NCBI RefSeq assembly: GCF_943372915.1
Contig: NZ_CALSAN010000003.1
Location: forward strand, 124,001-188,000
From: Ferrovibrio terrae_A
GTDB taxonomy: Bacteria > Pseudomonadota > Alphaproteobacteria > Ferrovibrionales > Ferrovibrionaceae
Reading direction: 5' to 3'
DNA: 64,000 nucleotides
Under the pieces are notes generated by a model. It saw only the letters and a list, made by a program, of their open reading frames with translations, was not told the DNA's origin and searched no databases. Below are positions 32,616 to 39,436 of the stretch, in pieces (the stretch's first letter is position 1; the number at the start of each line of letters is the position of its first letter). The position numbers and the translations under genes were made by a program.

Positions 32616-33244
32616 CGAACGGTCTCCGGAGCTTTCAGCGCCCGCGTTTCGACCGGCGCGCCGGCGAGCAGAGGATAGGCGGTTTCGCGCATCAGGCTGG
32701 CCTGATGCAGCGGCGCATCGATCCGCAACGGCAGGGCCGCGACCCGGGCGGCGAAATCGGCCGGAAACATCTCCGGCCGCGCGTAGCGCGCCAGCGTCAT
32801 ATGGATCATGTCATACTTCGGCGTGCCACCCGGCGGCTGCGGCACTTCCGCCTCCATCATGCGGCGGAGCGTCCAGACCGCCTCGTCAGGCTCGGCCATG
32901 GCGATGATCGCGGTGGAGGTCGCACGCAGCTGGCGGAAGCGCAGCGTGGTGGCAACCTGCGTATCACACCAGCGGCGGAAGACCGAGCGTGCCAGATCGC
33001 CATGGATCGCCCACCAGGCATCCTTGTCGAACTCCGACCGCACCGGCGCGATGGCATAGAGCGAGAGATGGAAGGTCTCAGCCGGCGCCACCAGCAGATG
33101 GTCGGGCGAACCGGCGATGGCGGCGACCTGCCGGACCGTCTGCACGCTCTGTTCGCGCGATACGTCATCAAGCAGATTCATCACCGTGTAGGAAATCAGC
33201 GGGCGCGCCCAATGGGGGTCGCGGATGAAGCCCTCACTGCTCAC
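32612..33244 (-). CDS. 2H phosphoesterase-like protein
   Basis: 210 aa from a GTG at 33244 that overlaps the DUF952 stop (GTGA). Two H-h-[S/T] motifs are found, HLS at residues 59-61 (TFHLSLYAI) and HMT at 148-150 (MIHMTLARY), spaced about 90 residues apart. That is the signature of the LigT/2H phosphodiesterase superfamily. Targets in the family include cyclic nucleotides and RNA ends; here the substrate is unknown. The family assignment rests on the two motifs only. Overlaps pyrD by 4 nt. Confidence 0.6.
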   Translation of the reverse strand: MSSEGFIRDPHWARPLISYTVMNLLDDVSREQSVQTVRQVAAIAGSPDHLLVAPAETFHLSLYAIAPVRSEFDKDAWWAIHGDLARSVFRRWCDTQVATTLRFRQLRATSTAIIAMAEPDEAVWTLRRMMEAEVPQPPGGTPKYDMIHMTLARYARPEMFPADFAARVAALPLRIDAPLHQASLMRETAYPLLAGAPVETRALKAPETVR

Positions 33245-33588
33245 GCCATGTCTCCCGGGAAGATATGGCGGCCGGTTGCGCTGTCGAGCGGCAGCGTTTC
33301 GACGCGATACACGGCCGTCACCGGCAGAACGCCATAGAGATGCGGGAAGAGATCGTCGTTGCGGGACTTTTCCCATTTCAGCGGGGACATCAGATCATCA
33401 TCGCGCACGAACAGCAGCAGCAGGTCGGTCTTGCCGGCATAATGCTTGGCGGCGGTCTCGGCGGCCTGCTTCGCAGTGGAGAAATGAATGAAACCGTCGC
33501 GGAGGTCATGGGCTGTGCCGCTGAAGGCGCCGGCGGCCTGCGCCGCTGCCCAGTCGGTTTCCGAGATGATGCGGTAGATCACGGTCAT
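33241..33588 (-). CDS. DUF952 domain protein
   Basis: About 115 aa. The sequence IYRIISETDWAAAQAAGAFSGTAHDLRDGFIHFSTAKQAAETAAKHYAG is the DUF952 pattern, with FPHLYGVLPVTAVYRVE at the end. The family is small, cytosolic and of unknown function; the conserved Trp/His/Phe cluster could form a ligand pocket. I chose MTVIYR (33588) over the ATG 12 nt upstream; neither has a clear ribosome site. First gene of the coupled DUF952 / 2H / pyrD operon. Confidence 0.82.
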   Translation of the reverse strand: MTVIYRIISETDWAAAQAAGAFSGTAHDLRDGFIHFSTAKQAAETAAKHYAGKTDLLLLFVRDDDLMSPLKWEKSRNDDLFPHLYGVLPVTAVYRVETLPLDSATGRHIFPGDMA

Positions 33589-33617
33589 GATTTTAGGCAT
33601 ATCACGCTTTTATCGGA

Positions 33618-33633
33618 GCCGGAATTTTCCGGC
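33618..33633. promoter_or_regulatory. 16-nt perfect palindrome upstream of the DUF952 operon
   Basis: GCCGGAATTTTCCGGC lies 30 nt before the DUF952 start (33588). It has no T-run on either side, so an operator is more likely than a terminator. Confidence 0.33.
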
Positions 33634-33660
33634 CTGCCGAGCCTTGGGAACTAAAGGAAA

Positions 33661-34107
33661 TCATTGCTTGTTGCGCCTCAACAATAGAATTCCACCATCG
33701 TACCAATAAAGAAGGACTGTTGAAGAATCGACGGGCAATAAAACAGGTACGTCCCATCGACTTCCGCACATCACTTTGTAACCTCCATCGACACGATAGG
33801 CATACTCATCGCGCTCGATCCGATGCAACGAGGCTAACTTTGGTGGCTGAGTGCAATTGAAGAAAGAAAGAACTGGCAGCGGTCGCGACTTAGTGCCTTT
33901 TATCCAGCTGATACCATCTCCCCGAAACTCTATAACCGCTCCCATATATTGAGCGTCATTTGGCAGCAGGGCCTGAACGCCGCTTTCGTCGACCAGGCGC
34001 ACCCCACGCACGACCCATTTCCCTAACATGTTCGAATATTGAAAGTCGGCTGCAAGAGCTGTAAACGGCATTAGCAAAGCGGCCACAATGATCAGTATAT
34101 GCTGCAT
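33661..34107 (-). CDS. Secreted hypothetical protein, AT-richer than neighbours
   Basis: 148 aa with a signal peptide (hydrophobic residues ~3-17, cleavage near ALAADF). The mature part begins YSNMLGKWVVRGVRLVDESG and has two Cys (FNCTQPP, KVMCGSRW) that may pair, with a beta-rich YWYDGGILLLRR end. Codon and base composition are visibly lower in G+C than the surroundings, suggesting recent acquisition. It lies at the 3' end of the phage-remnant strand, so it may be a phage moron. No family recognised. Confidence 0.7.
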   Translation of the reverse strand: MQHILIIVAALLMPFTALAADFQYSNMLGKWVVRGVRLVDESGVQALLPNDAQYMGAVIEFRGDGISWIKGTKSRPLPVLSFFNCTQPPKLASLHRIERDEYAYRVDGGYKVMCGSRWDVPVLLPVDSSTVLLYWYDGGILLLRRNKQ

Positions 34108-34156
34108 GATTCCTGACTATCCTGTCGTACCGGTGTCATAGCTTATACGACTCGAA

Positions 34157-34561
34157 TCATCTCGTCTTCCCCGCCGTCTTCTCGAAGCTGCGCAGCCCGG
34201 CCATGCCAAGCATGGCCAGCACCAGTTCGAACAGGCTGTCGGTATGGATCTCCGGCGGCTTGAGGCCCGGCGACCACAGCGCCGCCGCCCAGAGGAACAG
34301 CGGATGGCCGAGATAGGCCCAGCCGACACCGGCCGCGCAGATCCAGCCCACCGCCGGGCGCCAGCCGGCGACGAAAACCGAGCGATGCCCTGCCTCGATC
34401 TTGTTCAACTCGACCTGCAGCGCGGCCGGATTTTGCCGCAGTTTCTCCAGCACCGCTTCCGCCTGGGCGCGCTCGGCATCCGAGGTGAAGAGTTTATCGA
34501 AAACATTGCCAATGGCTTCGATGGGTGAGGCGATATTGGCGACCAGCAGCTTGTCGAGCAT
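34157..34561 (-). CDS. 3TM holin (GTA-type holin family)
   Basis: 134 aa. An N-terminal amphipathic stretch and a Glu/Ala/Gln-rich helix (AERAQAEAVLEKLRQNPAALQVELNKIEAGHRSVFVAGWRPAVG) lead into membrane helices around WICAAGVGWAYLGHPLFLWAAALW and LFELVLAMLGMAGL. This matches the family named holin of 3TMs for gene-transfer release, found in gene transfer agents and prophages. It would permeabilise the inner membrane to release the hydrolase encoded 12 nt upstream. A GGGAGAG ribosome site is present. Confidence 0.82.
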   Translation of the reverse strand: MLDKLLVANIASPIEAIGNVFDKLFTSDAERAQAEAVLEKLRQNPAALQVELNKIEAGHRSVFVAGWRPAVGWICAAGVGWAYLGHPLFLWAAALWSPGLKPPEIHTDSLFELVLAMLGMAGLRSFEKTAGKTR

Positions 34562-34573
34562 GACCGGCTCTCC

Positions 34574-35002
34574 CTAGTCGATGTCGTTGTAGAAGGCGTG
34601 CCGTCCGATCACCACGCAGGGGGTGCGGCCCCTGGCCCAGTCCGGCGCGCAATCCACGGCATGGTAATGGGTGGCGCCGAAGGTGTAGTCGGGCAGGATG
34701 CCGGCGAGTGCATCGGTGGCGACCGACAGCGCGGTGGCATAGGCGCGATCGCGGCCATCAACCGCCAGCAGCTTGACCCGGTTGGGATCGGACTCCAGCC
34801 AGCAGGAGAATTGCCAGGGCTTCAGACACACTTCGGCAATGCTGCGACCCCACCAGCCGGGCCGGGCGGCGCGGTTGCAGATCACCGAGGCCACGCCGCG
34901 CATGCCATCGCGGCCCTCCCCCCTGGCCTCGCCCCAGAGTGTACGGGCCAGCACATCGTGCTCGAACTGGCGGACGAAGGATTGTTCAATCGTCGGCGTC
35001 AT
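34574..35002 (-). CDS. Cell wall hydrolase (SleB-like, phage endolysin)
   Basis: 142 aa, close to the bare catalytic domain. LARTLWGEARGEGRDGMRGVASVICNRA carries the catalytic Glu, followed by CLKPWQFSCW and FGATHYHAVDCAPDWARG, the SleB/CwlJ hydrolase_2 pattern. It cleaves peptidoglycan. No signal peptide is present, so it depends on the holin next to it. AAGGAG lies 7 nt upstream of the ATG. Confidence 0.88.
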   Translation of the reverse strand: MTPTIEQSFVRQFEHDVLARTLWGEARGEGRDGMRGVASVICNRAARPGWWGRSIAEVCLKPWQFSCWLESDPNRVKLLAVDGRDRAYATALSVATDALAGILPDYTFGATHYHAVDCAPDWARGRTPCVVIGRHAFYNDID

Positions 35003-35230
35003 CAGACGCTCCTTTCGTCAGAGTTGTCAGGGCCGGTTGCCCGGCCGGTTCATGCGGCCCGCAGCGTTATCCCGCTGAAATAAGCGGGGCGCCGTCGCCG
35101 CCGCGCCATCCGGCCGCGCCGGAAAAAACCCGGTTCGCGGTTGTCGGTTGGCGGGAATGTCGTCAGCCGGCATCTGCGGTGCAGCGATGACGCGCCCATC
35201 GCCGCTGTCGCGAGCGCCAGCCGTGCGCGA
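35003..35230 (-). other. Non-coding gap where phage structural genes would be expected
   Basis: 228 nt between scaffold and hydrolase. A 48-codon frame (35173-35027, minus) gives a Pro/Arg-rich product without a ribosome site. A small CCCGCT/AGCGGG hairpin lies near 35072-35089. No recognisable fragment of a capsid or tail gene is seen. Confidence 0.4.
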
Positions 35231-35965
35231 TCAGCCCGGGTACAGCCTCTTGAAGCCGTCTGTTACCTTGGCGAGGAACTCGGGGTCGCGTTTCTTCCAG
35301 TAGCGCGGGTCGCGCATCATGCCGACCAGCTGGTCTTCACTCAGCGCTGCATCCGCGCCGCGTTCGCCGCGGCTGAGCGCGGGATCGCCGTTCTGCATCA
35401 TCGACTCCAGGGCACAGATGCCCTCGTATGAAGAAGCCAGCGCACTGAAAACCGATTCCGGCAGGTTGCGCCGGCCCCAGGCCTCAAGCGCACGCGCTGT
35501 TTCGGCGAACCGCGCTTCGCTGCCATAGCGCTGCACCAGACGTTCGCGTTCGCCGCGATGCCGATATTCGCCAGCCATGCGCTGCAACTGCGGCACCACA
35601 TGGTCGCAGGCCAGGTCATAGACCAGCTGTGCCTGGGCCGGCGTGAAACCGGCTTCATGCAGACGACGGTTCACGTCGGGGTCCGTCGACAGGGCAGGAT
35701 TGCCCAGCGTGATCTCGTAGCCATCGGGCGAGTCCGGCACGCCCAGGGCACGATGAAACCGCAGGCGTGTCTCCTCGTCACTGTCATCGCCCGGCAGGGC
35801 CACCATGCCCGCCAGCTTCTGCTCCAGCGCCCGATAGGATTTCAGCAGCAGATCCGCGCGCAGCGCGCCGGTTTGCGGATCGCGGAATTTCTCCGGCACG
35901 CCACCGAGATCGGCCTCGCCGCCGGCACCGTCCGGCATATCTGCATCAAGCAGGTTGGCTGTCAT
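35231..35965 (-). CDS. Phage capsid scaffold/assembly protein (T7-like)
   Basis: 244 aa, hydrophilic and largely helical. The N-terminus has GVPEKFRDPQTGALRADLLLKSYRALEQKL; the middle contains RALGVPDSPDGYEI and LHEAGFTPAQAQLVYDLACDHVVPQLQRM. This is the pattern of scaffolding or capsid-assembly proteins of T7-like podoviruses. The C-terminus MMRDPRYWKKRDPEFLAKVTDGFKRLYPG is conserved in such proteins, and scaffolds use this basic helix to bind capsid. AAGGG lies upstream of the ATG. The major capsid gene, which should follow, is absent. Confidence 0.75.
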   Translation of the reverse strand: MTANLLDADMPDGAGGEADLGGVPEKFRDPQTGALRADLLLKSYRALEQKLAGMVALPGDDSDEETRLRFHRALGVPDSPDGYEITLGNPALSTDPDVNRRLHEAGFTPAQAQLVYDLACDHVVPQLQRMAGEYRHRGERERLVQRYGSEARFAETARALEAWGRRNLPESVFSALASSYEGICALESMMQNGDPALSRGERGADAALSEDQLVGMMRDPRYWKKRDPEFLAKVTDGFKRLYPG

Positions 35966-36007
35966 CGCATATCCCTTTCGTTGATCCCGAAATGTTCCGA
36001 TAAAGCT

Positions 36008-36235
36008 TCACGAACCCAATTGGCCGCGCGCGACCAGCTGCGCGATGTAGGCGGCGAGATGACGCTGGCCTTCCAGATGCCGCAGCTCTGCATCGCTGCA
36101 ATCCGGCGCCGGCCGTCGCTCGATGGTGATGCGGCGCAGATGCGCCAGTACGCGCTCGCCGTCATTGCCGCGAAAGCAGCGTGCAAAAGCCGCGGTAAGA
36201 TCGCCCTGAATCGAATCCATCATCGTCTCGCTCAC
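36008..36235 (-). CDS. Bbp19-like small phage protein
   Basis: 75 aa starting at a GTG that overlaps the portal stop (GTGA). The pattern FARCFRGNDGERVLAHLRR with a later LRHLEGQRHLAAYIAQLV matches the Bbp19-like phage family, which lies between portal and scaffold in podoviruses of alpha- and betaproteobacteria. Function unknown. Its preserved translational coupling to the portal argues that this order is original. Confidence 0.72.
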   Translation of the reverse strand: MSETMMDSIQGDLTAAFARCFRGNDGERVLAHLRRITIERRPAPDCSDAELRHLEGQRHLAAYIAQLVARGQLGS

Positions 36236-37878
36236 TGCACGGCTCCCGCGGTTTGCTGTGCGCCGGCCAGCTGTTGCAGCATCTGCTGCAGCTGCGGCGC
36301 GGCCTGGGCAAGGTTCTGCGTCAAATGCTGCGGCAGGCCGCCGCCGGTGTCGGCCGGAGCCTCGCCGGCCTCGATCAGGAATTCGCCGGGAACACCCAGT
36401 GTGCGGCCGAGCCAGCGCGCGACGGCAACGCTGTCCACCACCTGCATGGCTGCCGGCCCGAGCGCCTGCAGCTGCTGCAGCCAGCTCAGCACGCCCTGCA
36501 CATCGCCCTGGGCCTGCAGGCGCGCCAGCGGCGACTTCTGCACCAGCGCCACCTCGCGACCATCGAGCGCAAAGCGCGGAATCTCGCCACGCCGCTGCAG
36601 GATCGCGACGCTGCGCATCACCAGCGGAGTCAGCAACTCTGACTGCAGGCGTCCAAAGGTGGCGCCGAGCTGGCGCGCCATTTCGGCGGCACGTTCCATC
36701 ACTTCGGTCGCCGTCATGCGCGGCGCATTGATCTGGCCAAGCTGGTCGGCCAGCAGGGCATGGCGGATACGGCCGCGCAGGTCATCGAGCACGATCTGCG
36801 AGATGTCGAAGCGGCCCGGTGCCGAGAGTGGCGTAAGGCCAGAGGAACCGACCGCCTTCGGGATGATCGCACCGGGCACCAGCTTCACATTGGCCGGATT
36901 GAGCACGCCGTCGTCGTCAGCCTGCCAGATGCCGGTGACGGCAATCGAGGCATTCTTCAGCACAAGCTCGACCACCTTGTTGGCGGTCTTGATATCGGGC
37001 AGCGCCTTCATCACCGGCGAGCGGCCATAGACCTCGCCTGGTGCCTTGAGCCAGCGGAAGGCAATGAACGGCGCCTGTTCGAACCGCCCGACGCTCAGCA
37101 GGCTGGCGGCTTCATCCAGCGTGCCATCTTCCAGAACGGTGGCAAACAGATAGCCGTGGCGCGGCGCCGGCGCCGGCAGCAGACAGTCGAGCACGCCCAG
37201 CCGCGCATCGGGCTCGCGCTGGCGTCGCGCCGCGAACCATGCCTGGTTCTCCAGCGCTGGATAGCGCTGGCCCAGCTGTTCGAGCGAGAGTTCCTGGCGA
37301 CGGAAGACAATGTCGATGCGACCGCTGCCGCTTTCATCGAGTGCCAGATCGGTCAGCGGCACGGCACTGAAGCGGAACGCACTCGGCTCGCCCAGCGGTG
37401 CTTCCTCGCAGGCCAGGCAGGCGGTGCCGGCCACCACGAGATCGAGCATCGCCTGGTGAATCTCGACCGCCAGGTTCGAGCGATCGAACTGTGCCTGCAG
37501 AAGTTCTGCCGCGCGATCGAGTTCGCTGGCCATGACACCGCGCTGTTCCTGTGGCACATCGCGGCCGGGCTGGAAAGCGAACCAGCGCGACCAGGGCGGT
37601 GTCAGTTGCGCCAGCAGCGTGGCGGCGAGTTGTTCGGCAGCATCGGCTGCGGTGGCGTCGAACAGTCGCTCGCTGACACGGTTTGCCGTGCCGCCCAGAT
37701 TGTTGGGGCGCCGGGCCGGCAGGGAATAGTCGTAGCAATCCTGCCACAGCGCTTCCCACCCACCGCGCTGATTGCGGATGCGCTCGTAGCGACGACGCAG
37801 GGCATCAGGGCGCAGCGGGTCATGCGCGTCCGCTGCGGAGCCAGCCGCGCCAGGCATCATGCGATCGGTCGTCGCCAT
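36232..37878 (-). CDS. Phage portal / head-tail connector protein (T7 gp8-like)
   Basis: 548 aa, the full length of T7-type portals. Typical blocks are LRRRYERIRNQRGGWEALWQDCYDYSLP, LFDATAADAAEQLAATLLAQLTPPWSRWFAF, and VYGRSPVMKALPDIKTANKVVELVLKNASIAVTG. The C-terminal region is Gln-rich (LQQMLQQLAGAQQ). It would form the dodecameric DNA gate. The ATG at 37878 has GAGG 9 nt upstream; the in-frame upstream extension is spurious. No internal stops, so it is not decaying by frameshift. Confidence 0.88.
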   Translation of the reverse strand: MATTDRMMPGAAGSAADAHDPLRPDALRRRYERIRNQRGGWEALWQDCYDYSLPARRPNNLGGTANRVSERLFDATAADAAEQLAATLLAQLTPPWSRWFAFQPGRDVPQEQRGVMASELDRAAELLQAQFDRSNLAVEIHQAMLDLVVAGTACLACEEAPLGEPSAFRFSAVPLTDLALDESGSGRIDIVFRRQELSLEQLGQRYPALENQAWFAARRQREPDARLGVLDCLLPAPAPRHGYLFATVLEDGTLDEAASLLSVGRFEQAPFIAFRWLKAPGEVYGRSPVMKALPDIKTANKVVELVLKNASIAVTGIWQADDDGVLNPANVKLVPGAIIPKAVGSSGLTPLSAPGRFDISQIVLDDLRGRIRHALLADQLGQINAPRMTATEVMERAAEMARQLGATFGRLQSELLTPLVMRSVAILQRRGEIPRFALDGREVALVQKSPLARLQAQGDVQGVLSWLQQLQALGPAAMQVVDSVAVARWLGRTLGVPGEFLIEAGEAPADTGGGLPQHLTQNLAQAAPQLQQMLQQLAGAQQTAGAVQ

Positions 37879-37889
37879 TCTTCTCTGCC

Positions 37890-38129
37890 TCACTCGCCGA
37901 GCAGGCGCTTGGACGCCTGGCTGTTTGACGACGCGCCGCTGAGGGTTGCACCAGCAGGGTCGTTGATGCCGCGCCATGAGGTGGCGATCGTCTCGCCCTG
38001 GGCGCGGCGACGGCGTTCGCGCGCCGCCTTCTCGGCCAGTTCGGCATCGCTTTCAGTCGGCACCGGCTCAGGCGGCGGGGGTGGCGGCGGAGGCGGCGGC
38101 GGTGACGGAGAGCTGAAAATCCCACCCAT
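37890..38129 (-). CDS. Small Pro-rich phage protein upstream of the portal
   Basis: 79 aa. MGGIFSSPSPP then a run of twelve prolines, an acidic/basic helix (SDAELAEKAARERRRRAQG) and a Ser/Asn/Ala-rich end with SKRLLGE. Proteins beginning MGG[IL]F with a Pro tract upstream of the portal are common in podoviral head modules. GAGG lies before the ATG, and the gap to the portal is 11 nt. The function is unknown. Confidence 0.7.
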   Translation of the reverse strand: MGGIFSSPSPPPPPPPPPPPEPVPTESDAELAEKAARERRRRAQGETIATSWRGINDPAGATLSGASSNSQASKRLLGE

Positions 38130-38178
38130 GGCGGTAAGTCCTCGTTGCGTATCGACCGGGAGTGTTTGCTATTTGTTC

Positions 38179-38658
38179 CTATTGAAGGTGAATGTAGAAC
38201 GAATGATGGTCATCGTCAAGGCATATTTTCCGCAAATGCAGAAATAGTTCCCAAGGTGTTCTTGTCGACCAGCTCTGCAGGCCAATCAGACGCTTCACCA
38301 CCTCGACACAGGAGAACGGCAGCGGCGGGGCCAGCCGGCGGGGCGGCTGCAGCACCGGAACCGTGAGCGCGCAGTGGCCCAGGCGACGCAGATGCCCGGC
38401 CAGGTCCGCATCGGCGGGCCAGTCATAGAATCCTTTGATTTCAGTCATATAGGCAAGAGGATCGATGCCAACCCAGCCGCCGGGCAGGGCCATGTAGGCA
38501 TAGCAATGGCGAAAGCCGGGCTTGAGGCAGCGCAGCTTGGGCAGCCGGGTTTCCTCGGCAAAGACCACCACGGCCCGGGCCGGGCGCGCCGGCAGGGATG
38601 CAGCCGCAGAGGGCGAATGAAGTCCCGGTTTAGCTGGATTTTCACTCATCTGTTTCAC
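38179..38658 (-). CDS. Hypothetical phage-cluster protein with conserved Cys/His
   Basis: 159 aa. Residues ~30-60 read VVVFAEETRLPKLRCLKPGFRHCYAYM, with FSCVEVVKRLIGLQSWSTRTPWELFLHL near residue 115 and DDHHSFYIHL at the end. The widely spaced Cys-His and Cys-Val-Glu blocks resemble the layout of a papain-like or NlpC-type fold, but no family can be named. It is the first gene of the leftward phage cluster, about 45 nt from the predicted transcription start, and would be its leading product. ATG at 38649 is an alternative. Confidence 0.6.
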   Translation of the reverse strand: MKQMSENPAKPGLHSPSAAASLPARPARAVVVFAEETRLPKLRCLKPGFRHCYAYMALPGGWVGIDPLAYMTEIKGFYDWPADADLAGHLRRLGHCALTVPVLQPPRRLAPPLPFSCVEVVKRLIGLQSWSTRTPWELFLHLRKICLDDDHHSFYIHLQ

Positions 38659-38709
38659 ATCCAGACCTGATGCGAGCAGAACGCAGGCGCCATTCGCGCC
38701 TATATGAGT

Positions 38710-38739
38710 GTTATAATTCCTATTATGTTCTCATGTCAA
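38710..38739 (-). promoter_or_regulatory. Sigma-70-like promoter of the phage cluster
   Basis: On the minus strand, TTGACA (38739-38734) and TATAAC (38715-38710, or TTATAA one base upstream) are separated by 17-18 nt in an AT-rich spacer. It points into the gene at 38658. It is one of the two best promoters in the window, the other being rplU. Confidence 0.55.
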
Positions 38740-38766
38740 ACCCGTAATCAGAGAATATTCCTGTAG

Positions 38767-38784
38767 GCAAAACATCTGTTTTGC
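38767..38784. promoter_or_regulatory. Perfect 18-nt palindrome, probable S24-regulator operator
   Basis: GCAAAACATCTGTTTTGC (8+2+8) lies 14 nt before the S24 regulator ATG and 28 nt upstream of the leftward promoter -35 box. It resembles a CI/LexA-like operator and could allow autorepression and control of both divergent units. Confidence 0.55.
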
Positions 38785-38798
38785 AAGACAATCTTCCC

Positions 38799-39434
38799 AT
38801 GCTGACACACCGCGCGATCTGGGCCGCCATCGACGGCCTCGCCGACCGTTATGGCCTCACGGCCTCGGGGCTGGCCCGCAAGGCCGGCCTCGACCCCACC
38901 ACGTTCAACCGCTCCAAGCGGGTATCCCGCGATGGCAAGCAGCGCTGGCCATCCACGGAATCGATCGCCAAGGTGATCGAGGCGACCGGTGCCAGCGTGC
39001 CGGAATTCATGGACCTGCTGAGCGAGACCGGCGGCGTGCCGCGCAGCATCCAGCGCATCCCGCTGATCGGCCTCGCCCAGGCCGGCAAGGACGGCTTTTT
39101 CGACGATGCGGGTTTCCCGACCGGCGAAGGCTGGGAAAAAGTGCCCTTCCCGGAGCTGGGCGACACCCAGGCCTATGCGCTGGAAATCAGCGGCGACAGC
39201 ATGCTGCCAGTCTACCGCGACGGCGATGTGGTCATCGTATCGCCAGCGGCCAGCGTGCGCCGTGGCGACCGCGTGATCGCCAAGACCATCCAGGGCGAGG
39301 TGATGTGCAAGCTGCTGGCGCGCCGCACGCTGACGCGCATCGAACTGGCTTCGTTCAATCCCGCCTATCCTGATCGTGGCTTCGACGTGCAGGACATCGC
39401 CTGGATCGCCCGCATCGTCTGGGCGGCGCAGTAA
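38799..39434 (+). CDS. S24/LexA-CI-like transcriptional regulator
   Basis: 211 aa. The N-terminal HTH is residues ~1-70 (GLTASGLARKAGLDPTTFNRSKRVSRDGKQRWPSTESIAKVIEATG). The C-terminal S24 peptidase domain has catalytic Ser134 (ISGDSMLPVYRDGD) and Lys162 (RRGDRVIAKT). The cleavage site would be in the linker near residues 90-96 (IGLAQAGKDG, Ala-Gly present). Such proteins self-cleave in response to DNA damage or act as phage-type repressors. Divergent from the phage cluster and 2 nt before the helicase gene. Confidence 0.9.
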   Translation: MLTHRAIWAAIDGLADRYGLTASGLARKAGLDPTTFNRSKRVSRDGKQRWPSTESIAKVIEATGASVPEFMDLLSETGGVPRSIQRIPLIGLAQAGKDGFFDDAGFPTGEGWEKVPFPELGDTQAYALEISGDSMLPVYRDGDVVIVSPAASVRRGDRVIAKTIQGEVMCKLLARRTLTRIELASFNPAYPDRGFDVQDIAWIARIVWAAQ

Positions 39435-39436
39435 AC

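Noticed and set aside
35027..35173. 48-codon frame (minus) in the scaffold-hydrolase gap
   Set aside because: No ribosome binding site, Pro/Arg-rich, no similarity to capsid or tail proteins; treated as non-coding.
37977..38140. Upstream in-frame extension of the portal gene
   Set aside because: It overlaps the Pro-rich gene, lacks portal similarity, and the ATG at 37878 has a good ribosome site.
35558..38247. Long plus-strand frames over the phage portal region
   Set aside because: Composition is Arg/Ala/Ser-rich and repetitive; the minus strand encodes recognisable portal, Bbp19 and scaffold proteins with ribosome sites and overlaps.
38659..38798. Possible phage attachment site next to the S24 gene
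   Set aside because: No integrase, no tRNA and no matching direct repeat at the other end of the phage module was seen.
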